NCBI GenBank assembly: GCA_910577495.1
Contig: CAJTML010000004.1
Coordinates: forward strand, 1-48,239
Direction of reading: 5' to 3'
DNA: 48,239 nucleotides
From: an uncultured Eggerthellaceae bacterium
GTDB taxonomy: Bacteria; Actinomycetota; Coriobacteriia; Coriobacteriales; Eggerthellaceae
Both the position numbers and the translations under genes were made by a program. A model generated the notes under the pieces. The model had not been told where the DNA came from. It saw nothing but the letters and a program-made list of their open reading frames with translations, and did not search any database. The first letter of the stretch is position 1, and each line of letters begins with the position of its first letter. Below, one piece after another: positions 1 to 8,840 of this stretch.

Positions 1-956
1 TCAGCTGCTCCCGCGTCAGAGGCATCCGTGGCCTGATCATCAGCCGTAGCCGCATCGTCAGTGCCATCAGCAGCCGCACCAGCGTCTGCGTCATCGGTGC
101 CAACCACGCCCGGAACCGTTGACTTGGTCACGTAGGCAAACAGCGCCCAACGGCCGTCAGAGGCAAGGTTGTCGCAGGTGGCGAACACGAAACTCTTCGT
201 GATGTCATCAATCGGCGCCACACCAGAGGGCATAACCACCGAGCGATCGTACTTGTCCTGCAGATACTCATGATATGCTTCTGGGCTCTCAAAGCGCGCC
301 TGTGCCAGCGGATCATCAGCTTCGCAATGCACGATTGACATGGTCTTAAGCTCATAGTTGCCCTCGGGTGTGAGCACATAGACCGTGCGATGCTCGTTAA
401 ACATATCGGTGTTGCCAAAGTCTGCAATGGCGGCAAACATGGAACCGTCATTTAAGTGGTGGCCATAAATCACGTTGTTTTCATCGGCAAAGGTACCATC
501 GTTTTCAGCGGACAAGAAGATGCAGCCAAACGTGGCAATGTAGCCCTCTGAGCCCTTGAAGTCGTGGTAGAGATAGTACTGGTCGTTATCTCCTTGCACG
601 ATAGGATAGTTGATAACCGTGCCAGGAATATAAATCCAACCAACCAGATCAGGGTTCACTGCCAGCAGCGCATCCCAGTCAACCGTCATCTCCTCAAACG
701 TGACTTCTTGCACCTGTACATCGGCGGTAACAGCAATATCTTCATAGGTCTTTTGACCCTGCATGTAGCTCCAAATAATGGCGCCCAGCGCCACGAGCGC
801 GCCAATGAGCACGATCAATGCAAGCCAAAAAATGACGCGCCACACGCCACCTTTTTTCTTCTTGGGAATTTCTGGCCTTCGTCCATAACCAGGTGTCACG
901 GGACGATAGGCGGCGAAGTCTTGCTGATTGAAGTCTTGCTGAAACTGATCTGCCAT
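1..956 (-). CDS. Class B sortase, 3' end beyond the window
   Basis: Membrane-anchored cysteine transpeptidase that links surface proteins to peptidoglycan or assembles pili. The frame is open from an ATG at 954-956 to the left edge, giving at least 317 residues. A Pro/Arg/Lys-rich cytoplasmic N-terminus (PKKKKGG) is followed by one membrane helix (VIFWLALIVLIGALVALGAI). The sortase core has the catalytic His in IYGHHLND, the Cys in FVFATCDN and the Arg in SDGRWALFAY; the GCIFLS segment fits class B. After the core the protein continues into an Ala/Asp-rich low-complexity tail (AAADGTDDAATADD) that leaves the window, which is odd for a sortase. The start has a strong ribosome site (GAAGGGGG). 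No substrate with a sorting signal is visible here. Confidence 0.88.
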   Translation of the reverse strand, partial: MADQFQQDFNQQDFAAYRPVTPGYGRRPEIPKKKKGGVWRVIFWLALIVLIGALVALGAIIWSYMQGQKTYEDIAVTADVQVQEVTFEEMTVDWDALLAVNPDLVGWIYIPGTVINYPIVQGDNDQYYLYHDFKGSEGYIATFGCIFLSAENDGTFADENNVIYGHHLNDGSMFAAIADFGNTDMFNEHRTVYVLTPEGNYELKTMSIVHCEADDPLAQARFESPEAYHEYLQDKYDRSVVMPSGVAPIDDITKSFVFATCDNLASDGRWALFAYVTKSTVPGVVGTDDADAGAAADGTDDAATADDQATDASDAGAA

Positions 957-1064
957 ATGACCCCCTTCAAATGTCTTTGGCATTCGCCATGATAAGCAAA
1001 CGCGCCCCCAATATGAGAGCGCGACGCAATTTTTCGCAAGAACTACGAAGGTAGTGCCTACAAG

Positions 1065-1175
1065 TTACTTCTTCATCTCGTCAATGAAGCCCTTAACAAT
1101 AAAGATCACGATGATCAAAACGATAACAGCTGCAATGATCCAGATAAACTCAGTCGGAATAAAGCTCAAGTCCAT
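1065..1175 (-). CDS. Small single-pass membrane protein, 36 residues
   Basis: Not a recognised family. The frame runs MDLSFIPTEFIW, then a hydrophobic helix IIAAVIVLIIVIFIVKG, then a charged end FIDEMKK and TAA. Support comes from a ribosome site (AAGGAA) 8 bases before the ATG, a plausible TATAAT -10 about 65 bases upstream, and a clean transmembrane helix with a short charged cytoplasmic-type tail. It lies in the gap between pap and the sortase, all on the same strand. It could be a regulatory or scaffold peptide for a membrane enzyme; no function can be assigned from sequence alone. Confidence 0.62.
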   Translation of the reverse strand: MDLSFIPTEFIWIIAAVIVLIIVIFIVKGFIDEMKK

Positions 1176-1239
1176 GATAGTGTTCCTTAATTTCGTATTG
1201 ATACAGCGCTTATGCGCAACATCTTACTTGATTAACCTC

Positions 1240-1245
1240 ATTATA
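1240..1245 (-). promoter_or_regulatory. Putative -10 box for the small membrane protein
   Basis: A perfect TATAAT on the minus strand lies just after the pap stop codon. The -35 is weak: TTGCAC is present but 20 bases away, longer than ideal. It suggests the small gene can be transcribed independently of pap. Confidence 0.35.
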
Positions 1246-1253
1246 CTAGCGTT

Positions 1254-2951
1254 TTAGGCCTTTCCGTGCAAGCGCGACTCCAGCGCATCGTTGATGATTT
1301 TTAAGGCTTTGACCCGCGCAAAACGCTTGTCGTCACTCTCAAGGACAATCCAGGGAGCATACGTAGTGGACGTCAGGCGAAACATGTCGTTGACTGCCGC
1401 TTTGTACTGCGGATACTTATCGCGGTTGCGCCAGTCTTCGTCGGTGATTTTCCACTGTTTGGTCGGATCAAGCTGGCGAGCTTCAAAACGGCGAAGCTGC
1501 TCATCAGGCGAAATGTCCACCCAGAACTTCAGCAGAATAGCGCCCCATCGCACCAGTTCTTGCTCAAACTCGTTGATCTCGTCATAGGCTCGCGTCCACT
1601 GCGCTGGCGTGGCGAATCCCTCAACGCGCTCAACAAGCACTCGTCCATACCAGCTGCGATCATAAATGCCCACGTGCCCCGCCTTTGGCAAGCGCGTCCA
1701 GTAGCGCCACAAAAACGGATGCAGCAGCTCGGGCTTGGTAGGAGCCGGCGACGGGAAGATGGTGTAGGCACGCGCATCCAGCGCTTGCGCCACACGTTTG
1801 ATGTTGCCACCCTTGCCTGCCGCGTCCCATCCCTCATACATCAAGATAAGTGGCACGCGGTCCTGATACATCTGCATCTCAAGTTGGTTAAGACGCGCTT
1901 GTTCGCGCTTGAGCTGGACTTTGTAGTCTTCGACATCAAGCACCTTATCGTGGGCAATATCCTCAACACGCAACAGCTGCTCGGTCTGGCGAAAGCGCGA
2001 GACCTTTGGCGCCCGCGCGCTATCTTGGCGTGCGCGAGCCTCCCCTGCTTCTAAGATGCGCGCCTCATCTTCGGGCGTGCGACCCTCAAGGGGAATCTCA
2101 GGCAGCGCCCCTGCTGAGTTGGCCTGCGCTTTTTCGGCGGCGGCTTTGGTGGCCGGATCCTCTTGCGCCGTGAGTGCTGACTCAAACGCTTCCACGAGCG
2201 TCTTGGCAATGTCGAGGTTTGCGCGGCGCTTGTCTTCGCCATTTAGTAAGTGCCACGGCGCATACGAAAAGTCCGTACCCTCCAACAAATTGTCGTAGAG
2301 CCGGTACGCCTCTTTATAGTTGCCCGTATCGGCCAGCTTCTCTTTGCTCACGCGCCACCGCGTTGCCGGATCCGCATGCAGGCGCTTGAGGCGTTTTTTC
2401 TGCGCCTTGTGCGTCACGTGCACGAAAAACTTCACGACCACGTAGCCGTCATCCACTAGCTGACGCTCAAAATCCGCGCAGGAATCCAGGTAATGGCGAA
2501 GTGCGGTGATAGAGCCGTCGTGCGTTTCATCTTCAGGCAGCGACAGTTCGCCAAATTGCTCAAAAAGCATGTGCTGAACTGCGGTGGTATACCAACCGCG
2601 ATCATAAAACGTGCACGTCCCGCGCGCGCCAAGCGCCTCCCAAAACTGCTTCATTTCCGGGTTCATGCCGCGCACGCCAAAGGGACGACCCGCGAACTTC
2701 GCCAGCGCTTTCACGTCAAGATTTTCGGTCACATAGACGCTTGTGGCACGCGCGTCCAGATGATACATGAGGTCTGAAATACGAGAGCCTTTGCCAGCGC
2801 CGTTCCAGCCCTCAAACAGCACCACGAGCCCCACGCCTTTTGCGCGCGCTTGCTGCTGCAACACCACCAGCTTCGCCATGAGCTCATCACGCTGCTCTTT
2901 GTAAACCTGCTTGTCTAAGGGTTCTTGAGAAAAGTCGACCGATTCCAGCAT
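1254..2951 (-). CDS. pap: Polyphosphate:AMP phosphotransferase (tandem PPK2 domains)
   Basis: Cytosolic enzyme that transfers phosphate from polyphosphate to AMP, making ADP. At 565 residues it contains two PPK2 domains, the pattern of the AMP-phosphorylating PPK2 class. Domain 1 has a Walker A loop FEGWNGAGKG (about 47-56) and a Walker B-like FYDRGWY (about 115-121). Domain 2 has MYEGWDAAGKGG (about 371-382) and IYDRSWYGR. An Ala/Glu-rich hinge (about 260-320) separates them. The ATG is preceded by AGGAGTAGCT. It is transcribed away from ppx-ppk1, so the polyphosphate genes form a divergent block. Confidence 0.93.
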   Translation of the reverse strand: MLESVDFSQEPLDKQVYKEQRDELMAKLVVLQQQARAKGVGLVVLFEGWNGAGKGSRISDLMYHLDARATSVYVTENLDVKALAKFAGRPFGVRGMNPEMKQFWEALGARGTCTFYDRGWYTTAVQHMLFEQFGELSLPEDETHDGSITALRHYLDSCADFERQLVDDGYVVVKFFVHVTHKAQKKRLKRLHADPATRWRVSKEKLADTGNYKEAYRLYDNLLEGTDFSYAPWHLLNGEDKRRANLDIAKTLVEAFESALTAQEDPATKAAAEKAQANSAGALPEIPLEGRTPEDEARILEAGEARARQDSARAPKVSRFRQTEQLLRVEDIAHDKVLDVEDYKVQLKREQARLNQLEMQMYQDRVPLILMYEGWDAAGKGGNIKRVAQALDARAYTIFPSPAPTKPELLHPFLWRYWTRLPKAGHVGIYDRSWYGRVLVERVEGFATPAQWTRAYDEINEFEQELVRWGAILLKFWVDISPDEQLRRFEARQLDPTKQWKITDEDWRNRDKYPQYKAAVNDMFRLTSTTYAPWIVLESDDKRFARVKALKIINDALESRLHGKA

Positions 2952-3113
2952 AGCTACTCCTATCTGTTCGCTTGTTGCATCGTATCACAGGCCTGATACC
3001 TGGCTGAGTTTTTTAGTGGGGCGAAAGTAAAAGGTTGACTACGAAGCAGGCGTTGTGCAAGAGAAGCGCGCCAGATAGTCCTACAATAGTTATCAACACG
3101 GGGAGGTGCGGTT

Positions 3114-4076
3114 ATGTCCAATTGCGCCGTTATTGATTTGGGTTCCAATACCATTCGTCTGGTAGTATATGAGGTGCGGTCGCCAAAAGAGGTACGCGCT
3201 GGCTCACGGCCGTTTAAAAGCCTGGTCAACGACAAAGTTATGGCAGGTCTTGCCGCATTTGTCTCTGAGGGCATCTTTAGTGACGAAGGTATTGCGCGCG
3301 CAACATCGGTGCTCAAGGGGCACCTGAAACGAGCAACTGCGCTCAATTGTAAGCAGGTGCATATATTTGCCACAGCGGTTTTGCGCAACGCGATCAACTG
3401 TGCTGAGGCCACCTGTGCGCTGGAACAAGCAATAGGATATCCCATCAGGGTTTTATCCGCCCAAGAAGAGGCGCGGCTTGGATTTGTAGGTGCACGCATT
3501 GACGGCGCGCTTGGCAGCGGCACCCTTGTTGATATCGGCGGCGGCTCAACGGAGCTGACACGGGTGCGAGATGATGTGGACGTGTGCGGTGTGTCGCTTG
3601 CGTGCGGGTCGCTTTCGACCTTTACGCAGTTCGTCTCGGGGATTTTGCCGACCGAGGACGAGATGCGCGCCATTGATCAGGCGTTTGGTGAGCGACTGCG
3701 CGCCATAGATAGTATGGCTGCACCCGCCGACGCGTTTTGCGCGCAGCACCTGTTTGGTGTCGGCGGCAGTATTCGCGCGGCAGCAAAAATGCTTGCGCAG
3801 CTTCGCCAGCTATCTGAGCGACCAACCACGCTCACGCCCGCAGATCTTGATGAGCTGCTCGGGCTGTGCGTGGCCGATCCGAACACATTTGCGCATGCGG
3901 CGCTGAAGGCGTGCGTAGAGCGCATCCACACCGTGGTACCGGGGTGTGTGATTTTGCGAGCGGTTTTTGAGGAGACCGGCGCCACTGACCTGCGCGTATG
4001 CAAACACGGCATTCGCGAGGGGTATCTGATGACCTATGTGCTTGATCGTTTGAGGGAAGGGAAAAACGATGAGTGA
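3114..4076 (+). CDS. ppx: Exopolyphosphatase / Ppx-GppA phosphatase
   Basis: Releases phosphate from the ends of polyphosphate chains or hydrolyses pppGpp. At 320 residues it is the short Ppx/GppA form with only the ASKHA-fold catalytic half. The phosphate-1 motif is VIDLGSNTIRLVV at residues 6-18 and the second glycine-rich ATPase-type motif is LVDIGGGSTEL near 140. The start has GGGAGG about 7 bases upstream. Its last 8 bases overlap the start of ppk1, implying translational coupling, so synthesis and breakdown of polyphosphate share one transcript. The Ppx and GppA activities cannot be separated from sequence. Confidence 0.9.
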   Translation: MSNCAVIDLGSNTIRLVVYEVRSPKEVRAGSRPFKSLVNDKVMAGLAAFVSEGIFSDEGIARATSVLKGHLKRATALNCKQVHIFATAVLRNAINCAEATCALEQAIGYPIRVLSAQEEARLGFVGARIDGALGSGTLVDIGGGSTELTRVRDDVDVCGVSLACGSLSTFTQFVSGILPTEDEMRAIDQAFGERLRAIDSMAAPADAFCAQHLFGVGGSIRAAAKMLAQLRQLSERPTTLTPADLDELLGLCVADPNTFAHAALKACVERIHTVVPGCVILRAVFEETGATDLRVCKHGIREGYLMTYVLDRLREGKNDE

Positions 4077-6690
4077 GCAAAAAACTGAACAGAGCGAAAA
4101 ACCGGTCTATCCGAGCTATCTGCAGAACCGCGAGCTTTCGTGGCTGGCGTTCAACGAACGCGTCCTTGACCAGGGTGCCGACGAAACCGTGCCGCTGCTT
4201 GAGCGACTCAACTTCATCTCCATTTTTTGGAGCAACCTCCAAGAGTTTTTCATGGTGCGCGTGGGTAGCCTCACCGACTTATCGCTGGTCAAGAAATCCA
4301 TCATTGACTCCAAATCAGGCATGACGCCCTCCCAGCAGCTGGACGCCATTTATGCGCGCTGCCATGAGCTCTACCCCATCCAAGAGCGCACCTATGAAAG
4401 CGTTCGCAAGCTACTTGCGGAAGCGGGAATTCGCCATCTGAACTTGGGTGATCTCACCGATGAGCAGCGGTCGTTTTTGCGCGAGCACATGGAGCGCAAC
4501 GTCATGCCGTTTCTCTCGCCGCAGATTGTGAACTCGCGTCACCCCTTCCCGCACCTGGAAAATGGTGCGCTGTATGTGGTCGTGCGCCTCAACGAAGAGG
4601 TTGAGCACAAGCACAAAAAGGACAAGCACAAGGGCGGCAAGCAGGACAAAGACGGCAAGTCAGACAAAGACAGCAAGACTGAGCGCGAGGCAAAATCCGC
4701 TAAAGAGAAGGCGAAAAACCTCGGCGCAGAAGGTGTCACGCTGGGGTTGGTGCCGCTGCCGCGTCAGTGTGATCGCATCATTTTACTGCCGGGCGAAGAG
4801 CTGCAGTTTGTGCTGCTTGAGCATGCCATTGAGCTGATGGTGCCCACGATTTTCTCCATGTACGAGGTCAAACACACCAACATCATCTGCGTCACGCGCA
4901 ACGCCGACCTAGATGCAACCGAAGGCACCGACGAACAAGACGACGACTATCGCGAGCACATGAAGCGCATCTTGAAGAAGCGCTCTCGCCTGGCGCCGGT
5001 GCGCCTGGAAAGCGAGCGACCGCTGTCGTCTATGGTGCGCAAGACCCTGCTTGACCGCTTGGGGCTCAAAGAGCATCAAGCTTTTTCCACCTCGGTGCCG
5101 CTTGATATGAGCTACACCTTTGGGCTGGGAGACTTTTTGCCTGACCACAAGCGTGCCGAGCTGAGCAACACGCCCTTCACCCCCGCCTGGCCGCCCTGCC
5201 TTGACCAGCGCAAATCAGTGCTTGAGCAGGTGTGTGAAAAAGAGATTCTGCTCTCCTACCCCTATGAGTCCATGGATCCGTTTATCCAGCTGCTGCGCGA
5301 AGCTGCCAACGACCCAAGTGTGCTGTCCATCAAGATCACGCTGTATCGTTTGGCGCGCCAGTCTCATTTGGCCGAGGCGCTCATTGCTGCAGCCGAGAAC
5401 GGCAAGGACGTCACCGCGCTCTTTGAGCTGCGTGCTCGCTTCGACGAAAGCAACAACATTGAGTGGTCGCAGCGCTTTGAGCAGGCAGGATGCAACGTTA
5501 TTTACGGCTTCCGCGACTACAAGGTGCATTCCAAGATTTGCTGTATCACCCGTCAGACCGACGAGGGGCTACAGCATATCACCCAACTAGGCACCGGCAA
5601 CTACAACGAAAAAACCGCCAAGCTCTACACCGACCTGTCATTCATCACGACCAATCCCACGATCGGCCGCGACGCCACCGCATTTTTCCGGAACATGGCG
5701 CTTGAAAACACGTCGGATAACTACGACATTTTATGGGTTGCCCCGCTGCAGATTAAGCCGATGATCCTGGCGTCCATCAACAAGGAGATCGAACGCGCAC
5801 ATGCAGGTCAGCCGTGCGGGCTGTTCTTCAAAACGAACTCCATTACCGACAAAGATATCATCGAGCGCATTGTTGAGGCATCCAAAGCAGGCGTGCCCGT
5901 GACGTTGTTTGTGCGCGGCATCTCTTGCATCGTGCCTGGTATTACGGGCTAAACCGACAACGTCCGCGTGGTTTCCATTGTTGGCAGGCTCCTGGAGCAC
6001 AGTCGTATTTACGGCTTCGGTCCACACGACGACATGAAGCTCTATCTCTCAAGCGCTGACCTCATGACCCGAAACATGGACAAGCGCATTGAAATTGCCT
6101 GGCCAATCCTTGATGGCACCCTTCGCGATTACGTATTGGGCTACATTGACGTGTGCCTCTCAGACACCGCAAAGCTACGCGAGCTTTTGCCTGACAAGAG
6201 CTACACGCCGCTTGGCGCCTTCGCCAAAGAAAATTCTGAGGGCGAAGTTGAGCGCTTTGACTCTCAGACGTTCTTCATCAACCGCGCGCAACGCAAGCGT
6301 TTGGAAGCTGCCGAGGATCAGGCGGTTTCGGATCTGGAGCACTTTAAGGAGCAGAGCGCGAAAAATGCACAGAAAGAGGCTATTGCTGCAGCCGAGCGCC
6401 GGCTTGCCGAAGCCGATATGGACGTGATCGTGCCTGATGAGGTGGAGCCGCCGCGCGCAGATGCACAGGCGGGGGCCGCGGGTGTCACGGCCGACCCGGG
6501 CGCGGGTGCCGCGGGTGCCGCGGCCGATCCGGCCGCCAATTCGGCCACGGCTGCAACTAAAACGCCAGCGCCTACCGCCAGCGCACACACTGAGAGCGCG
6601 CCCGTTACGAGTATCGAGCTCGCACAGCTTCAGCAGGTGAAAAAACGCGGCTTCTTTGGTCGCTTGCGCTTCTTGCTGACCGGAAAATAA
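4069..6690 (+). pseudogene. ppk1: Polyphosphate kinase, interrupted by one in-frame TAA
   Basis: Polymerises the gamma phosphate of ATP into polyphosphate. The reading frame is continuous over 873 codons except for TAA at 5950-5952 (codon 628). Before it lie the N and head domains and the C1 domain, with the autophosphorylated His in DYKVHSKI. After it, without frame change, comes conserved C2 sequence (NVRVVSIVGRLLEHSRIYGF, then KLYLSSADLMTRN), including the second conserved His in LEHSRIY. As read, the product stops just before that region. Two lineage oddities are a Lys/Asp-rich insertion at residues about 178-217 and an Ala/Pro-rich C-terminus ending in a cationic helix (VKKRGFFGRLRFLL). 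It may be a true pseudogene, a sequence error, or read through; see findings. Confidence 0.9.
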
Positions 6691-6706
6691 TCGCATTCGC
6701 TAGTTT

Positions 6707-6740
6707 CGCGGCCGCCATGTGCGCGGCCGCGGCGGATTTT
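6707..6740 (+). terminator. Rho-independent terminator of ppx-ppk1
   Basis: A 9-bp perfect GC stem (CGCGGCCGC at 6707-6715 with GCGGCCGCG at 6723-6731) and 7-base loop lie 17 bases after the ppk1 stop, followed by a short T run at 6737-6741. Confidence 0.75.
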
Positions 6741-6754
6741 TCGCGTTTCTAGCC

Positions 6755-6796
6755 AAAAACAAAACGATCGCCTGGATGTAGGATTCCAGGCGATCG
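6755..6796 (-). terminator. Rho-independent terminator of hisE-glmM
   Basis: A perfect 12-bp stem (6765-6776 with 6785-6796, loop of 8) is flanked on the left by an A-rich tract that reads TTTTGTTTTT on the minus strand. It sits 30 bases after the glmM stop and ends the minus-strand transcript, back to back with the ppk1 terminator. Confidence 0.85.
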
Positions 6797-6825
6797 CAGC
6801 TTCTCAAACATATGAACCAGATCGG

Positions 6826-8160
6826 TTAGACCTCGCGCGCAACAACCTCCGCAATTGCTTTTGCGTGCGCATCGGCGTCCTCGGCGCTGGCGGCCTCAAC
6901 CATCACGCGCACCACCGGCTCGGTACCCGAAGCACGCAACAGCACGCGACCCGAATCCCCCAGTGCCTCTTCAGCACACGCCACCGCTTTTTGTACCGCG
7001 GCGTTATCCTCAACAGCGTGCTTGTCATTCACTCGCACATTGATAAGCGTTTGTGGGAAGCGCGTCATAATGGATGTGGCTTCAGCAACACTTGATCCCA
7101 TACGCTGGCATGCCGCCAAGAACTGCAGCGCCGTCACCAGGCCGTCACCGGTTGAGTTGTGCTCCAGGAAAATCATGTGACCTGATTGCTCGCCACCAAT
7201 AACATAGCCGCCCTCGCGCATGGCCTCAAGCACATAGCGATCTCCCACTTTGGTCTGAATGAGCTTGATGCCCGCATCACGCAGCGCGTGCGTCAGACCC
7301 AAATTGCACATGACGGTGGACACCGCCGTGTCGTGGGCAAGCAAGCCGCGATTCTTCAGGTCAATTGCGCAAACCGCCTCAACCATGTCGCCGTCAATCT
7401 CATTGCCCTCAGCATCCACCAGCATCACGCGGTCCGCATCGCCGTCGTGAGCAATACCCACATCAGCGCCCGTTTCTGCAACCAAAGCGCGCAGGGGCTC
7501 CAGATGCGTTGAGCCGCACTCCACGTTGATGTCGGTGCCGTCGAAATCCTCGTTGATCACGATCACCTCAGCGCCCAAGCGGCGAAGCGCCTCTGCGCTG
7601 GTCATGCACGATGCACCGTGCCCCACATCAAGCGCAACCTTGAGGCCGTCGAAGTTGACGTTTTGCTCCTCAATCGTAGATACCGCATGCTCGATATACA
7701 TCTCGCACGCCTCATCAACTGGAACAACCACACCGACCGCGTCTCCCGCCGGCACACAATGTGCACCCGCGCCGCCTTCCAGCACAAACGACTCAATGTC
7801 GTCCTCAACGTGATCGGGCAGCTTAAAGCCCTTGTTGTCGAAAAGTTTGATGCCGTTATACTCAGGCGGATTGTGCGATGCCGAAATCATCACACCGCCA
7901 TCGCAGCACAGCTCGCGCACCAACAGCGCAATTGCCGGCGTCGGAATGATGCCCGCCATCAGCGCCGTGCCACCCATAGACATAACACCTGCAGCCACAC
8001 ACGCTTCAAGCATGTCGCCCGAAAGACGCGTGTCTTTGCCAATTAAAATGGTCTTGCCCTGAAAGGCAACCGCTGCCTGACCAAGCTTAAATGCCAGGTC
8101 ACACGTTAGTTCTGTGTTCGCCACCCCGCGAACACCGTCAGTTCCAAACAAACGCGCCAT
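6826..8160 (-). CDS. glmM: Phosphoglucosamine mutase
   Basis: Interconverts glucosamine-6-phosphate and glucosamine-1-phosphate for UDP-GlcNAc and peptidoglycan synthesis. The 444 residues carry all family landmarks: N-terminal FGTDGVRG, the phosphoserine loop MISASHNPPEYNGIK (active Ser about 95), the metal loop DGDADR and the phosphate-binding RASGTEPVVRVMVE near the C-terminus. I chose the ATG at 8158-8160 (MARLFGTDG) because it matches the usual GlmM start and has GAGGAG upstream; a longer reading to 8205 has no support. It follows hisE by 37 bases and they probably share a transcript. Confidence 0.95.
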   Translation of the reverse strand: MARLFGTDGVRGVANTELTCDLAFKLGQAAVAFQGKTILIGKDTRLSGDMLEACVAAGVMSMGGTALMAGIIPTPAIALLVRELCCDGGVMISASHNPPEYNGIKLFDNKGFKLPDHVEDDIESFVLEGGAGAHCVPAGDAVGVVVPVDEACEMYIEHAVSTIEEQNVNFDGLKVALDVGHGASCMTSAEALRRLGAEVIVINEDFDGTDINVECGSTHLEPLRALVAETGADVGIAHDGDADRVMLVDAEGNEIDGDMVEAVCAIDLKNRGLLAHDTAVSTVMCNLGLTHALRDAGIKLIQTKVGDRYVLEAMREGGYVIGGEQSGHMIFLEHNSTGDGLVTALQFLAACQRMGSSVAEATSIMTRFPQTLINVRVNDKHAVEDNAAVQKAVACAEEALGDSGRVLLRASGTEPVVRVMVEAASAEDADAHAKAIAEVVAREV

Positions 8161-8197
8161 ATCGTTCTCCTCAAACAGCGTCTTTACGTCAAATATA

Positions 8198-8707
8198 CTA
8201 CCCACGATTTACGCACGACTCATGCAGACGAATTGCACCTTCGGGGCGCTCTTCGTCAGTCATGCGATTATTCAGCTCAGCAGCGAATTCATCAAGCGAA
8301 ATCCCGTAGCGCTCCAACACTACCATCAGGTGGTACACCACATCAGCCGCCTCATAGCGCAAGTGATTGAGCGCCTGCTGATACTCATCAGGCAGCTGCA
8401 CGGCCAGCTCTTCAGGATCCACGCCTTCTCCCCGCGTCCCCGCAAGCGCCAACGCAGCTGCAAGCGACGAGGTTGCCCACGACTCAACGTCTTTGGCGGC
8501 AAGCGCCACCTCCCCCGCTTCCTCCATCACCTTTTTGAGCACCTTATCAGGCGATCCGCTCAAAAGCTGAAAGGTGTAGCTGGACTCATCAGCGTCCCTG
8601 CGCGAGGCAATAGTTGCGCCCAGCGCCTCAAGCGTGGCTCCAATCTGGGAGGCAGGCGCCGCTTCGCCCTCAGGAATATAGGTTTTAGCTGCGGTGATAT
8701 CAGTCAT
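8198..8707 (-). CDS. hisE: Phosphoribosyl-ATP pyrophosphohydrolase
   Basis: Second step of histidine synthesis: removes pyrophosphate from phosphoribosyl-ATP. The all-alpha MazG/HisE fold shows the metal-binding motif KVMEEAGEVALAAK and the later YEAADVVYHLMVVLE. The 169 residues exceed the usual HisE of about 100. The extra length is an N-terminal extension and an Ala/Glu-rich insertion (about residues 87-125) between the two motif helices. No other his gene is nearby. The start MTDITAAK has AAAGGATG upstream. It could be another MazG-like hydrolase, but the second motif favours HisE. Confidence 0.82.
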   Translation of the reverse strand: MTDITAAKTYIPEGEAAPASQIGATLEALGATIASRRDADESSYTFQLLSGSPDKVLKKVMEEAGEVALAAKDVESWATSSLAAALALAGTRGEGVDPEELAVQLPDEYQQALNHLRYEAADVVYHLMVVLERYGISLDEFAAELNNRMTDEERPEGAIRLHESCVNRG

Positions 8708-8800
8708 GAAGCATCCTTTTGCGAATCTCTCAATGCACATCACGTGCTCATTGCACACCCACCTACGCTTACTGCGGGCGTACATAAAACAACGTGGGCG

Positions 8801-8832
8801 AAAAAAGAGGGGGCGTACTCACACACCCCCTC
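8801..8832 (-). terminator. Terminator after rpoC
   Basis: On the minus strand, a 7-bp stem (8826-8832 with 8807-8813) is followed by a run of six T at 8801-8806, just beyond the rpoC stop. Confidence 0.75.
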
Positions 8833-8840
8833 ACACTTAG

